Assembly (NCBI RefSeq): GCF_025370875.1
Contig: NZ_JAMXFD010000016.1
Span: 1-64,000 of the forward strand
Length of the DNA: 64,000 bases
DNA from: Laspinema palackyanum D2c
GTDB taxonomy: Bacteria; Cyanobacteriota; Cyanobacteriia; Cyanobacteriales; Laspinemataceae
Reading direction: 5' to 3'
How positions within the stretch are numbered: position 1 is the stretch's first letter; the number at the start of each line of letters is the position of its first letter. Of the stretch, positions 33,820 to 45,759 are shown piece by piece. A program made the translations under genes and the position numbers. The notes below the pieces were generated by a model. The model did not search any database and was not told the origin of the DNA. It saw only the letters and a program-made list of their open reading frames with translations.

Positions 33820-34247
33820 CGTTATGGGTATTTGATACGGATTGTCTCTCTCTTTTACAACGCGGACATCCACACATTAATCAGCGCATTCAGCAGGTTG
33901 ATCCTGAACACTTAGCCGTTACAATTGTGACGGTGGAAGAACAACTGTATGGACGACTCAATCGAATTCGCCGATCGCCCACCGGAGATGCGCTGATTTT
34001 AGCCTACGCCAAACTCCGGGAAACGGTAGAGGATTTCAATCAGCTCAATCTCCTTGATTTCGATCGCCCTGGGTTGACGCAATACCAGGAGTTCAGACAG
34101 CAACGAATCCGGATCGGGGCGCAAGACTTGAAAATTGGGGCAGTCGCCCTCTCCCTCAGTGCAATTCTAGTCACCCGCAACCATCGGGATTTTGAACAAA
34201 TCCCAAGGTTGCAGTGGGAAGATTGGACGATCGCCCCAGAAGCGTGA
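33816..34247 (+). CDS. PIN-domain ribonuclease toxin (VapC-like)
   Basis: This 143-residue PIN nuclease begins WVFDTDCLSLLQRGHP with the first acidic pair (D7, D9). It has the conserved glutamate in VTVEEQLYGRL and RIGAQDLKIGAVALSLSAILVTRNHRDF near the C terminus, with the third aspartate and the NxxDF motif. Such toxins cut RNA in a metal-dependent way. It is translationally coupled to the upstream antitoxin. It converges with the acetate-CoA ligase gene. Confidence 0.92.
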   Translation: MTLWVFDTDCLSLLQRGHPHINQRIQQVDPEHLAVTIVTVEEQLYGRLNRIRRSPTGDALILAYAKLRETVEDFNQLNLLDFDRPGLTQYQEFRQQRIRIGAQDLKIGAVALSLSAILVTRNHRDFEQIPRLQWEDWTIAPEA

Positions 34248-34290
34248 GAAGGGGTACGCTCAGTTTCCCGATCGCACCCACTCCCCTTGA

Positions 34291-37047
34291 CTACAACTCC
34301 ATCTCAGCGCGAATCACATCTTCATCCCGTTTCAAGCTGAAACCAACTTTCTGAGACAGGTGCTGCATCGCCCCATTATCTGGCAGAATATCAGCGGTAA
34401 TCCGCACCAGTTTCTCACTTCGTCCCACTTCAACCAACTGTTGCAACAGTTTCGTTCCTAACCCTAACCCTTGATACGGGTCGGCAATCAGTAATCCAAA
34501 TTCCCCTTCATTGGAACCGTGCAACTTCGTGAGACGACCGAATCCGAGGATTTGGTGTTCGCCGGTTTCGGGATCTCGGTAATCTGCCACCAGTGCCATT
34601 TCGCGATCGTAATCGATAAAGCAAATCCGGGCTAACCGTTCGTGAGAAATCCGGCGACTGAGTTTAAGCAAGTGGAAGTACCGGAAATAGACCGAGCTAT
34701 CGCTCAAAGACTCATGAAACTTAACCACCAACGGTTCATCTTCCGGACGAATCGGACGAATTCTCACCGGCGTGCCATTCTTCATCGACCACATCGTAAT
34801 ATACTGGGTCGGATAAGGCCGAATCGCTGGACGAGGTAACTCATCGGGATTGCTATCAGGTTCGTGCAGGACCACCCTGGCATCCAAGGCGATAATCTGT
34901 TCGGGAGATACCAGCAATGGATTAATATCCGTCTCTTTAATCCAAGGTTGTTCGACGATTAACTGGCTAAATCTCACCATCAATTGCTCGATCGCCCCGA
35001 TATCCACCGGGTCCCGTCCCCGAATCCCCTGCAAGGCTTTGTATATTTTCGTCTGTTCCATCATCCGCCTTGCCAGGGTGGTATTCAAGGGCGGTAACCC
35101 CAGGGCTCGGTCTTTAAACACTTCCACCAACTGTCCCCCGGTACCAAAGAGTAAAACCGGGCCAAATTGCGGGTCGATACTGCTGCCCACAATTAGCTCA
35201 TATCCGTCTAATTTAATCATCGGTTGGACAGTGACCCCTTGGAAATATTCCGCCCCGGCTTTTTCAGCCACCGAGGTTTCGATCGCCCGATAAGCATTTC
35301 CCACCGCTTCAGGACTGCCTAAATTGAGCTTCACCCCCCCAACATCGGTTTTATGGGTAATCGTTTCCGAATACAGTTTGAGGACGATGGGATAGCCGAT
35401 TTGATTGGCGTATGCGACTGCTTCTGATTCACTGGTGGCAATGCGAGTTTCCACCGTGGGAATACCATAAGCGGCGAATACCTGTTTCGATTCAAACTCC
35501 GTCAACAGGTTGCGTCCCTCTTTCCGCGCCTGGGTAATAATTTTTTCCACCAAAGCGCGATCGGGTGTATTTTGGTCATCATCCTTGGGCAGGACCGGCG
35601 TCTCATACAAAGCGCGGAGGTTGTAGGTATAGCGCCACATATAATTAAACAACCGCGCCGCTGTATCCGGATAGGGAAAGGTGGGGATATTGGCTTGATT
35701 AAGCCACTTCGCCCCTTCTAGGACATCTTCTCCGCCCATCCAACTGGCCAAAATTGGTTTATCTTTGATTTTGGCGTAGGGTTCCAGTTGTTTGGCGGTT
35801 TCCGTGGGGTCCGTCATGGCTTGCGGGGTTAAAATCACCAACAATCCATCACTATTCGGGTCTTTTGCTGCCTTCTCTAGGGTTTTGGCATAGCGACTGG
35901 GTTCCGCATCCCCTAAGATGTCGATCGGGTTGCTGCGACTCCAATGGGTGGGTAAAAACTCATCCAGTTCTGAAATGGTTTCTGGGGCGAGTTCGGTGAG
36001 TTGTCCCCCTTCGGTAATCAGGGCATCGGTGGCAATCACCCCGGGACCTCCGGCATTGGTGAGGATGGTTAAATGGGGTCCTTTGGGGCGCGGTTGTTTG
36101 GCGAGGACCTCCGACATATAGAAAACGTATGAGATATTGTTGACGCGCAATACTCCCGTCCGTCGGAAGGCGGCATCGAGCACTTCGTCACTGCCGGTTA
36201 AGGTGCCGGTATGGGAGGCGGCAGCTTTGGCGGCTGCTTCGGTATGTCCAACTTTGATGACAATAATCGGTTTGCTGAGGGCTACTTCCCGGGCAGCAGA
36301 GAGGAACGATCGCGCATTGCCGATGGATTCCATGTAGATAACGATGCTTTGGGTGTTGGGGTCATCCCCGAGGTAGTAGATTAAATCCCCCCAACCCACA
36401 TCCAGCATGGAACCAATGGACATAAAGGCGCTAAAGCCGACATTTTCCCGCAAACTCCAATCCAGAATGGCGGTACATAATGCCCCACTTTGGCTGATAA
36501 AGCCGACATTCCCGGGTTTGGCCATTTTGGTGGCAAAGGTGGCATTGAGTCCAGAGAGGGGACTCATCACTCCGAGGCAGTTGGGTCCGATAATCTGCAT
36601 TTTACCCCGACGGGCTTCGGCGAGGATTTGCCGTTCCAGTTCGATTCCCCCCCGGCCAATTTCTTTGAACCCCGCAGAGATGATAATCGCCCCAGGAATG
36701 CCAACCGCGACGCATTCGCGAATGATCCCCGGAACTGTGGGGGCGGGGGTGACGATGATTACCAAGTCTACAGGGTCGGGCACGGCGGAAATGCTGGGAT
36801 AGGCTTTGATCCCCAGCACGTTATCCCGCTTGGGATTGACGGGAAAGACTGCCCCACCAAAGGGACTGGCAATTAAATTAGATAAAATGGTTCGTCCCAC
36901 ACTACCGAGGCGATCGGTTGCACCGATTACGGCAACATTTTTGGGTTTAAAAATGGCATCCAGGGGTTGACGTTCGTAACGCAGGAAGTCTTGTTTAGAG
37001 ACGCTGCCCTGGGTTTGGTCTGGGTTGGTTGCGATTGGCTTTTGCAT
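34291..37047 (-). CDS. ADP-forming acetate-CoA ligase fused to GNAT acetyltransferase
   Basis: This 918-residue protein carries a CoA-binding domain ([16 protein letters not shown]), succinyl-CoA-ligase-like domains with the phosphohistidine region ([11 protein letters not shown]), and an ATP-grasp domain from ~490 ([27 protein letters not shown]). A C-terminal GNAT domain (~745-918, [18 protein letters not shown]) follows. The ligase half converts acetyl-CoA, ADP and phosphate to acetate, CoA and ATP in archaeal relatives; the GNAT-fused bacterial forms (Pat-like) can acetylate proteins instead. The phosphate-accepting His appears present, so both activities are possible. It stands downstream of pflAB on the same strand. 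Confidence 0.9.
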   Translation of the reverse strand: MQKPIATNPDQTQGSVSKQDFLRYERQPLDAIFKPKNVAVIGATDRLGSVGRTILSNLIASPFGGAVFPVNPKRDNVLGIKAYPSISAVPDPVDLVIIVTPAPTVPGIIRECVAVGIPGAIIISAGFKEIGRGGIELERQILAEARRGKMQIIGPNCLGVMSPLSGLNATFATKMAKPGNVGFISQSGALCTAILDWSLRENVGFSAFMSIGSMLDVGWGDLIYYLGDDPNTQSIVIYMESIGNARSFLSAAREVALSKPIIVIKVGHTEAAAKAAASHTGTLTGSDEVLDAAFRRTGVLRVNNISYVFYMSEVLAKQPRPKGPHLTILTNAGGPGVIATDALITEGGQLTELAPETISELDEFLPTHWSRSNPIDILGDAEPSRYAKTLEKAAKDPNSDGLLVILTPQAMTDPTETAKQLEPYAKIKDKPILASWMGGEDVLEGAKWLNQANIPTFPYPDTAARLFNYMWRYTYNLRALYETPVLPKDDDQNTPDRALVEKIITQARKEGRNLLTEFESKQVFAAYGIPTVETRIATSESEAVAYANQIGYPIVLKLYSETITHKTDVGGVKLNLGSPEAVGNAYRAIETSVAEKAGAEYFQGVTVQPMIKLDGYELIVGSSIDPQFGPVLLFGTGGQLVEVFKDRALGLPPLNTTLARRMMEQTKIYKALQGIRGRDPVDIGAIEQLMVRFSQLIVEQPWIKETDINPLLVSPEQIIALDARVVLHEPDSNPDELPRPAIRPYPTQYITMWSMKNGTPVRIRPIRPEDEPLVVKFHESLSDSSVYFRYFHLLKLSRRISHERLARICFIDYDREMALVADYRDPETGEHQILGFGRLTKLHGSNEGEFGLLIADPYQGLGLGTKLLQQLVEVGRSEKLVRITADILPDNGAMQHLSQKVGFSLKRDEDVIRAEMEL

Positions 37048-37669
37048 CGCTGGATTTTCCTTAAATATAATCTTCTAAATGGATTGATTCCAGACGCGAC
37101 CCTATCTTTCTGAGTAAAAAAGCTTAGAGTTACTTACCCCTAGCCTACCCAGTCCTGTACGCTTTTTCGGGAAAAAGTAACAATCCTTTTAGAATTGTGC
37201 AGTCACCTCGTTCTCAATTGCGTCAGGCATAGAGTCCCATCTTTCCCACCTTAACGAAATTAACTGATGCTTGTCGGTGAGTTGAGATACTCTACGGGGC
37301 GATCGCCTCTTAAATTCGCCTGCTGTCAGCAACCAGGGGACGCTCGCAAGTGAGACCCCCCTTTTGTCAGGAAAGCTTGAATATTCAGTCATTCGCCGGT
37401 TATCCACTCTAATTTTCTCCCGGCTAGGGCAATAGATACTGTTTTCAACCCCTGGGACAAGAAAGCCGGTTTTTGCCTTGTTCTGGGGTGTTTACAGGGC
37501 AATCGGTTTTCACCAACTCAGTTAGTCTTCCCCTGTACCAAGTCCTAGGGCATCAGGACAGCATTCGAGAACCCCCGCTTGGGATTTCTACCGCTACCTT
37601 GCTGCTGATTGCCCTAAATCTTGTTCAGAACGCCGGTATCTAACCGCTGCAGTACCTGCCTCCTGTGGT
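37048..37669. other. Intergenic region between pflA and the ligase gene
   Basis: No supported gene in 622 bp. A 72-codon minus-strand frame (37189-37407) has an unconvincing composition. A degenerate GAAAGCCGGTTTTT element lies near 37460. Confidence 0.45.
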
Positions 37670-38452
37670 TTACTGCACCGGCAACCCATAACTTCTAAAA
37701 ATTTCCATCACCGCTTCAATTTGTTCGGGGGTGGGGGGTTCGGTATTTTTCAGTTCATACTCATACCCCAACTGTTCCCACTTGTATTCTCCCATTTGAT
37801 GAAAGGGCAACACTTCCACTTTTTCCACGTTGGTTAAGGTGGACACAAACTGGGCGAGTCCTTCCACATTCTCCCGGTTATCCGTGAGGTGGGGCACTAA
37901 AACAAACCGAATCCAAGCCGGTTTATTAATCTCCTTGAGATATTCCGCAAATTTCAGGGTGGGTTCCAGAGAAACCTTGGTCACTTTTTCATACAGCGCC
38001 CGATTATAGGATTTAATATCCAGCAGCACTAAATCTACATAATCCAACACGGGTTTGGCAGCATTTAATTGGACATAACCAGAGGTATCTAGGACGGTAT
38101 GAATGTCTAATTCTTTACACCGACGGAAGATTTCCCGAACGAATTCCGGTTGCATCAACGGTTCGCCCCCCGTCACTGTCACTCCTCCTCCGGAAAAGCG
38201 CATATAGGAGCGATATTTTTGCACCTCTTCAATCAGTTCATCCACGCTGACGACTTTCCCTTCTTCGATATGTCGGCAATCGGGATTATGGCAGTACAGA
38301 CAGCGCAGGGGACAGCCTTGGGTGAAAATTACAAACCGAATTCCCGGACCATCGACGGTGCCACAACTTTCGACGGAATGGATGGCCCCGACGGATTGAA
38401 AGGCTCGAACTGCGGGAGGTGTAGCGGTGGGATTGGCTGTTCTCTCTAGCAT
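37670..38452 (-). CDS. pflA: Pyruvate formate-lyase-activating enzyme
   Basis: This 260-residue radical-SAM enzyme makes the glycyl radical on PflB under anoxia. The cluster motif is CPLRCLYC (CX3CX2C), preceded by SCGTVDGPGIRFVIFTQG. VTGGEPLMQ and LLDIKSYN are typical of PflA. The first ~17 residues are an extension. No Shine-Dalgarno sequence precedes the ATG. It lies 99 bp downstream of pflB in the same orientation. Confidence 0.95.
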   Translation of the reverse strand: MLERTANPTATPPAVRAFQSVGAIHSVESCGTVDGPGIRFVIFTQGCPLRCLYCHNPDCRHIEEGKVVSVDELIEEVQKYRSYMRFSGGGVTVTGGEPLMQPEFVREIFRRCKELDIHTVLDTSGYVQLNAAKPVLDYVDLVLLDIKSYNRALYEKVTKVSLEPTLKFAEYLKEINKPAWIRFVLVPHLTDNRENVEGLAQFVSTLTNVEKVEVLPFHQMGEYKWEQLGYEYELKNTEPPTPEQIEAVMEIFRSYGLPVQ

Positions 38453-38503
38453 TTTTAAAGGTGAAAATAAACGGAATGCGGAATATTCATCTTAACATCC
38501 TAC

Positions 38504-38543
38504 AAACTACAAAGGTGAGCTAGAAGGCCCACCTTTGTAGTTT
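38504..38543. terminator. Perfect 14-bp hairpin between pflB and pflA
   Basis: Arms AAACTACAAAGGTG (38504-38517) and its exact complement (38530-38543) enclose a 12-nt loop. It could partly terminate pflB transcripts and set the pflB:pflA ratio. Confidence 0.65.
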
Positions 38544-38551
38544 TGGAAATG

Positions 38552-40840
38552 TTAGATGCGTTCGTGGAAGGTTCGGTTAATCACATCTAACTGTTGTTCG
38601 CGGGTTAGTTTAATGAAGTTGACGGCATAACCCGAGACCCGAATGGTGAGTTGCGGATATTTTTCCGGGTGATCCATCGCATCAATCAAGGTTTCGCGAT
38701 CCAAGACGTTGATGTTAATGTGATGACCTTGATCATGGAAGTACCCATCTAAAATTCCCACTAGGTTGGTGAGCCGATCGCCTTCGGTTTTTCCTAATGC
38801 TTTCGGAACGATGGAGAAGGTGTAGGAAATCCCATCTTGGGCGTGTTCATAAGGCAGCTTCGCCACGGAAGATAAGGCTGCGATCGCCCCTTTGGTATCT
38901 CGTCCATGCATCGGGTTTGCACCCGGTGCAAAGGGTTCCCCAGCTTTCCGTCCATCGGGGGTATTTCCGGTTTTTTTGCCATACACCACATTGGAAGTAA
39001 TGGTGAGGACAGATTGCGTGGGCACCGCATTCCGATAGGTTTTATGTTTGCGGATCTTGTTCATGAAGTTTTCAACGAGATCGGCGGCAATTTCATCTAC
39101 GCGATCGTCGTTGTTCCCATATTTGGGATAGTCGCCTTCAATCTGATAATCCACAATTAAGCCGCGCTCGTTCCGGATGGCTTTGACTTTGGCATATTTA
39201 ATCGCCGCCAGGGAGTCGGCTACCACGGAGAGTCCGGCAACGCCACAGGCAAGGGTCCGATAAATATCGCGATCGTGCAAGGCGGCTTCAATCCGCTCAT
39301 AGCAATATTTATCATGCATATAATGGATCACATTCAAGGTGTTGACGTACAGTTTTGCCAACCAATCCAGGAAGCGATCGAATTTCGCCACCACATCCTC
39401 GTAATCCAAATCGTCTCCCATCACTGGGGCAAATTCCGGTCCAATTTGTTCTCCGGATGTTTCGTCTTTACCCCCATTAATGGCGTAAAGCAAGGCTTTG
39501 GCCAGGTTGGCCCGCGCCCCGAAGAACTGCATTTGCTTGCCAATTCGCATGGCGCTGACGCAGCAGGCAATGCCGTAATCGTCGCCATAAGTGGGCCGCA
39601 TTAAGTCATCGTTTTCATACTGGGTGGAACAGGTATCGATGGAAACTTTCGCACAATAGCGTTTGAAGTTTTCCGGTAACCGTTCGGACCACAGAATAGT
39701 TAAGTTGGGTTCCGGCGCTGCGCCTAGGTTATATAAGGTATGCAGGAAGCGGAAGCTGGTGCGAGTAACCAAAGGACGTCCATCTTCACTCATCCCCCCG
39801 ATACATTCTGTCACCCAGGTGGGATCGCCCGAAAACAGTTGATTGTAATCCGGGGTCCGCAGGAAGCGCACCATCCGCAGTTTCATGACGAAATCATCGA
39901 TGATTTCTTGGGCGTCGGTTTCGGTGAGGGTACCGTTTTTCAAGTCGCGCTCAAAGTAGATGTCTAGGAAGGTAGACACCCGTCCCAGGGACATGGCAGC
40001 ACCATTCTGTTCTTTAACGGCAGCCAAATAGCCTAAGTAGGTCCATTGGACGGCTTCTTGGGCGGTGTTCGCGGGTCGTCCCAGGTCAAATCCATACCCT
40101 GCACCCATTTCTTTGAGTTCTTGCAAGGCGCGAATTTGTTCGTTGACTTCTTCCCGCAGTTGGATCACGGGTTCAGTGATCGCATCAAACTCTAAGGATT
40201 CTAGCTGATGTTTCTTGTCCGCAATCAGACGGTTGACGCCATAAAGTGCGACGCGCCGATAGTCCCCAATAATTCGTCCCCGTCCATAAGCATCGGGCAA
40301 TCCGGTGATGATCCCGGAATGTCGGGCCGCCCGCATTTCCCGGGTATAGCCATCAAATACGCCGTCGTTATGTGTTTTACGATACTGGCTGAAGATTTTT
40401 TCGGTTTCCGGGTCGAGTTTATACCCGTAGGCTTCTAACCCCGCTTTGACGATGCGAATTCCTCCGTAAGGCATGATCGCCCGTTTCAGGGGTTTATCGG
40501 TTTGTAGTCCGACGATCCGTTCTAATTCGCGATCGATGTAACCCGGACCGTAGGCTGTAATCGATGCCGGAATCTTGGTTTCCGCATCTAATACACCCTT
40601 GCTCCGTTCTTCTTTCATCAGTTCGGTGACTTTCTTCCAGAGGGTTGTGGTGCGTTCTGTCGCCTCGGCTAAGAAGGTCTCATCTCCCTGATAAGGGTTG
40701 TAATTTTTTTGGATAAAATCCCGGACGTCAATTTCTTTACCCCATTTGCCAGTCACGAAGCCTTGCCATCCCTCGCTAATGACGTTTTGTTGGCCTGTTA
40801 ATTCGGTCGGTTGGGGAGATTTTACTGAAGTGGAAACCAT
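38552..40840 (-). CDS. pflB: Formate C-acetyltransferase (pyruvate formate-lyase)
   Basis: This 762-residue glycyl-radical enzyme splits pyruvate with CoA to acetyl-CoA and formate during fermentation. The catalytic cysteine pair is in [13 protein letters not shown], and the glycyl radical site is RVSGYAV (Gly737) near the C terminus. [23 protein letters not shown] and [18 protein letters not shown] are typical substrate-pocket segments. The length matches E. coli PflB. GAGGTAA lies about 12-18 nt before the ATG. The promoter carries two direct repeats (40881-40894 and 40911-40924). Confidence 0.96.
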   Translation of the reverse strand: MVSTSVKSPQPTELTGQQNVISEGWQGFVTGKWGKEIDVRDFIQKNYNPYQGDETFLAEATERTTTLWKKVTELMKEERSKGVLDAETKIPASITAYGPGYIDRELERIVGLQTDKPLKRAIMPYGGIRIVKAGLEAYGYKLDPETEKIFSQYRKTHNDGVFDGYTREMRAARHSGIITGLPDAYGRGRIIGDYRRVALYGVNRLIADKKHQLESLEFDAITEPVIQLREEVNEQIRALQELKEMGAGYGFDLGRPANTAQEAVQWTYLGYLAAVKEQNGAAMSLGRVSTFLDIYFERDLKNGTLTETDAQEIIDDFVMKLRMVRFLRTPDYNQLFSGDPTWVTECIGGMSEDGRPLVTRTSFRFLHTLYNLGAAPEPNLTILWSERLPENFKRYCAKVSIDTCSTQYENDDLMRPTYGDDYGIACCVSAMRIGKQMQFFGARANLAKALLYAINGGKDETSGEQIGPEFAPVMGDDLDYEDVVAKFDRFLDWLAKLYVNTLNVIHYMHDKYCYERIEAALHDRDIYRTLACGVAGLSVVADSLAAIKYAKVKAIRNERGLIVDYQIEGDYPKYGNNDDRVDEIAADLVENFMNKIRKHKTYRNAVPTQSVLTITSNVVYGKKTGNTPDGRKAGEPFAPGANPMHGRDTKGAIAALSSVAKLPYEHAQDGISYTFSIVPKALGKTEGDRLTNLVGILDGYFHDQGHHININVLDRETLIDAMDHPEKYPQLTIRVSGYAVNFIKLTREQQLDVINRTFHERI

Positions 40841-41189
40841 AAGTTATATTACCTCGAATCGGTAAACCGTTTTGCTTGTTTTCTATCCACTTTTTTAATA
40901 TAGCACACGATTCTATCCACTTTTCGGTTTTGAAATTTTTTTTATAAAAAATAAAGAAATCCCTGGGGGCAGGATGGGGGTCCGATGAGCTGGAATCGTT
41001 GCTGGGGGGTGGGTTTACCCCGGCGACTGCCGAGGCTGCCAGAATTGTCAAGGAGCTGTTGAAATATCTATAGATTTTCTTTGGAATTGTTTAAGATTTA
41101 TAGGGGGGGGAAGGCAAAAAATATGGTGTTTGAACGTTGCTTTTTTGGGAAGATTAAGGTATAATCACAAAACCCCGGGTTTAAGGTTT
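40841..41189. other. pflB promoter region
   Basis: These 349 bp hold the pflB upstream region with the direct repeats at 40881-40924. An unusual G-run tract also lies at about 41101-41108. No gene is supported. Confidence 0.5.
40881..40924 (-). promoter_or_regulatory. Two 14-bp direct repeats around the pflB promoter
   Basis: TTCTATCCACTTTT occurs at 40881-40894 and again at 40911-40924, 30 bp apart, about three helical turns. On the coding strand, the extended -10-like TGCTATATT lies between them. The arrangement fits a repressor or activator binding in phase on one DNA face. It is 41-84 nt upstream of the pflB ATG. Confidence 0.55.
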
Positions 41190-41609
41190 TCATCCAACCG
41201 GAGATTCTCCCGAGGGACAGTGAGTTTGCTGCCCGGTTTCTAGTTCGGTGAAAAATTGCGATCGCATCGCCTCATTTGCGATCGCAACTTCAAAAGCATT
41301 GCGAGTCTATCGGGCAATACAGTCCAGGGATAAGCGGCGATCGCTGACTAACCGTTCCATCTCTTGGGTTAAATTCAGCCCAGACCCGGTGCGATCGTCA
41401 AAATTGACCGTCACCTTCACCCCTGCCTCATCTAGGGCGAGAATCGGGTGATTTTGATAGGAGGAGACGTTGCCCAGGGGTTCATTAGAGGGGGGACACA
41501 TTTCTACGACTACGCCGCGCTCTAACAAAAGATTCACCACCTCTGGACTCTGCAACGGCAGAGGTCCCGTGACTGATTTGCCTGCTGCCAGCGATCGCGA
41601 CAGCCGCAT
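41190..41609 (-). pseudogene. Adenosine deaminase-family remnant
   Basis: Residues from VVNLLLERGVVVEMCPPSNE through HPILALDEAGVKVTVNFDDRTGSGLNLTQEMERLV match the C-terminal third of adenosine deaminase (ECPTSN, HP and the TDDP metal-binding segment). The metal-binding TDDP has become FDDR. An in-frame TAG at 41307-41309 interrupts it, yet the same frame continues as TRNAFEVAIANEAMRSQFF to 41190, as expected for the true C terminus. The N-terminal two thirds, including the HxH metal site, are missing. This is a decayed gene. Confidence 0.85.
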
Positions 41610-42607
41610 TGATGCTGGCGGGACCGTCCATTAACATCCGATGCGGTTCCCACTCTCCCATCAGGGTGGGGTACGACTCTGGTAATTGACAGTGGATCTA
41701 TCTTGAACTCTATGCTAACACTTCTGGGAAATTTCTGACTCCCTTCTATACTGATCTGACCTTTTCCCTTGTTTTTATCCTATCTTAAAAATGGGCGATG
41801 TGAGGCGATCGCCCGGTGGTTACTTCCCCCTACTAGCCAATCCTGCCTGACCTTCTGGCATCAATAGACTCTTTTTTTCAAAAAAACCTCTTTTTTCACA
41901 CAAAAAGATGCCTTTGCTAAGTTTAGCAAAAAACGGGTTCACGCACAAGTTTTTTGATTAATTTATGTAACGAATGTTATTGTTCCTTGTTATTTTTCAG
42001 AGAGATTTCGTGAGAACCCTTGCAAAATTTTCCGCCTAACAGTAGCTACATAGCAGATGGGTATTGCCCTTGAATCGCCTTGGGAAAAACCCCGGGAAAA
42101 TCCGGACGGTTGTAAGGGAACCGAGGGCCTAACCTAAACCGCAATTTCGTAATATTTTGTAATTGTTTTAAGGTATTAAGTCGCTTATGATAAACTTGAA
42201 GACCTTCGCCAAAACCCTGCAACTTAAACCGCAGAGCCGGTAATCTCCTAAACTGTAGAACGTCGGAATCTGCCTCAATCCTACCCCCCATCAATCAGAA
42301 AGGGGGAACTACATTAAGCCCAGGGTGTAGACGCTTTCAGCGAGGTAACCCTCTTGGGATGAGACTCCCCGCAAACAGACCGAACAATCAAGTGTTAGGA
42401 GAGCCGTTCACCTCCCTAATCTGTTAGGGCCAGAAGCACAGGCTTAACATCCGGATCAGAATAAATCGGTAGATTTTTTAAACGCCGACAACTCAAAAAG
42501 TTTACCAACCCAATAGTTGCTAATGTAGCCCGGTTAGCGCACAACCTAAACGCAACTCCAGTCACGACAACACAATTGATTGCCATAGAAAGAACGAGGA
42601 CCAACAA
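41610..42607. other. Long gene-free region upstream of pckA
   Basis: Nearly 1 kb with no supported gene. It holds a near loopless inverted repeat TTTGCTAA/TTAGCAAA (41913-41930) in a T/A-rich stretch. The pckA promoter and leader lie at the right end. Confidence 0.5.
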
Positions 42608-44365
42608 ATGAGCGTTCAAAACTACAACACATCCCCAAAACCAAATATGGAAGAAGCAACCCGGTCCAGCCGCAATACTTATCAAGACGTAGCCGCATTT
42701 AAGACCATTAAGAATACCTTGGCATATAACCAAGCCCTCACCACCATGAAAGAAACCCTAACCTTAGAACATGACCAAACCCCCAAAACTTACGGACTAG
42801 AAGCCCTAGGGATGAAAAACCTCGGCCATGTCTATCGCAACCTCGCGATTCCGACCTTGGTCGAACACGCCTTAGCCCGGGCAGAAGCCATCCTCGCCGA
42901 CAATGGCGCACTTTGTATTAATACCGGAAAATATACCGGACGGTCTCCTAATGATAAATTTATCGTAGATGAACCGAACATCCGGGACGAAATCCACTGG
43001 AACAAACTCAACGTTCCAATTTCCGAACAGAACTTCAAACGCCTCTATCGGCAAGTGCTCTCCTACGTCCAGGGTCGAGATCTTTATCTGTTTGATGGGT
43101 ATGTCGGGTGCGACCCGAACTACCGAGTCGGCGTGAGAATCATCAACCAATACGCCTCACAGAATTTATTCGCCCATCAACTCTTCATTCGGGCAACCGA
43201 GGAAGAACTCGCCAACCATCAAGCTGATTTCACCGTGATCGCGGTTCCCGGTTTACAAGGTGACCCGGAAATCAATGGCATCAACTCCGAAGCCTTTATC
43301 GTCGTCAACTTTTCTCAAAAAATCGTCATTATCGGCGGTTCTAAATATTCCGGGGAGATCAAAAAATCTGTATTCTCCTTGATGAACTACTTTATGACCA
43401 AGCGGAACGTCCTGCCGATGCACTGTTCGGCCAACATGGATGACAAGGGCAATACCGCCTTATTCTTCGGACTCTCCGGTACAGGTAAAACCACCATTTC
43501 TGCCGATCCAACCCGTCGGTTAATTGGCGATGATGAACATGGTTGGTCAGAAGACGGCGTTTTTAACTTTGAAGGCGGATGTTATGCAAAAACGATCGCC
43601 TTGTCCAAAGAAAACGAACCGCAAATCTGGGATGCGATTCGCTTTGGTGCCTTGATGGAAAACGTCGTCCTCGATCCCGTCACTCGTCATCCCGACTATA
43701 ATGATGGTCGTTTGACCGAAAATACCCGGGTTGCCTATCCCATCGACTATATTCCCAATGTAGTCCTTCCCAGTGTTGGCGGACATCCAACAGCGGTGAT
43801 TTTCCTTTCAGCAGATGCCTTTGGCGTCTTACCTCCGATCGCCAAACTGACGAACCGGCAGGCGATGTATTACTTCATGTCCGGCTATACCAGCAAACTC
43901 GCCGGAACAGAACGAGGAATTACCGAACCCGAAGCCACCTTCTCCGCCTGTTTCGGAAAACCCTTCCTGCCTCTGTCAGCCACCGTGTATGCAGAAATGC
44001 TCGGTGAACGCCTGCGGAAACATAATTCTACCGCCTCCGTATATCTCGTCAATACCGGATGGTCTGGTGGTCCTTATGGCGTCGGCAGCCGGATTCAAAT
44101 TAAATATACCCGGGCAATGGTATCAGCAGCCCTAAGTGGCGAACTCGATCACGTCACCTATCATCCTCATCCCATCTTCAAAATGTTGATTCCCCAATCC
44201 GTTTCCGGCGTACCCAGTGAGATTCTCGATCCGCGCAATACCTGGGCGGATAAAGAGGCTTACGATCGCCAAGCTAAAGAACTAGCCCGACGGTTTGTGG
44301 ATAACTTCAAACGCTTTACCACCGCCAGTCAGGAGATTATCGACGCCGGTCCTAGCTTTGAATAA
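42608..44365 (+). CDS. pckA: Phosphoenolpyruvate carboxykinase (ATP)
   Basis: This 585-residue enzyme interconverts oxaloacetate plus ATP with phosphoenolpyruvate, CO2 and ADP. The kinase-1a P-loop is GLSGTGKTTIS, followed by the kinase-2 region RLIGDDEHGW and FEGGCYAK. CINTGKYTGRSPNDKFIVDE and LPMHCSANMD are typical of the ATP-dependent class. The N terminus is about 40 residues longer than in E. coli, which is common in cyanobacteria. It is the first of two plus-strand central-carbon genes, followed 300 bp later by gap1. Confidence 0.96.
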   Translation: MSVQNYNTSPKPNMEEATRSSRNTYQDVAAFKTIKNTLAYNQALTTMKETLTLEHDQTPKTYGLEALGMKNLGHVYRNLAIPTLVEHALARAEAILADNGALCINTGKYTGRSPNDKFIVDEPNIRDEIHWNKLNVPISEQNFKRLYRQVLSYVQGRDLYLFDGYVGCDPNYRVGVRIINQYASQNLFAHQLFIRATEEELANHQADFTVIAVPGLQGDPEINGINSEAFIVVNFSQKIVIIGGSKYSGEIKKSVFSLMNYFMTKRNVLPMHCSANMDDKGNTALFFGLSGTGKTTISADPTRRLIGDDEHGWSEDGVFNFEGGCYAKTIALSKENEPQIWDAIRFGALMENVVLDPVTRHPDYNDGRLTENTRVAYPIDYIPNVVLPSVGGHPTAVIFLSADAFGVLPPIAKLTNRQAMYYFMSGYTSKLAGTERGITEPEATFSACFGKPFLPLSATVYAEMLGERLRKHNSTASVYLVNTGWSGGPYGVGSRIQIKYTRAMVSAALSGELDHVTYHPHPIFKMLIPQSVSGVPSEILDPRNTWADKEAYDRQAKELARRFVDNFKRFTTASQEIIDAGPSFE

Positions 44366-45694
<1,329 letters not shown>

Positions 45695-45725
45695 GTCTAT
45701 AGCCGGTTGATTCGGTGTTTTGATT

Positions 45726-45759
45726 AAAAAAGGGCGATCCGTTGCGATCGCCCTTTTTT
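45726..45759 (+). terminator. Rho-independent terminator of gap1
   Basis: AAAAAAGGGCGATC (45726-45739) pairs perfectly with GATCGCCCTTTTTT (45746-45759), followed by more T. A HIP1 palindrome contributes to the stem. Confidence 0.92.

Noticed and set aside
37189-37407. 72-codon minus-strand frame upstream of the acetate-CoA ligase
   Set aside because: No motif, no ribosome binding site and irregular composition; more likely intergenic.
40776-41051. 91-codon minus-strand frame over the pflB promoter
   Set aside because: It overlaps the pflB start and the direct repeats; composition is random.
42046-42294. 82-codon minus-strand frame upstream of pckA
   Set aside because: Basic, low-information sequence without family resemblance; the region appears non-coding.
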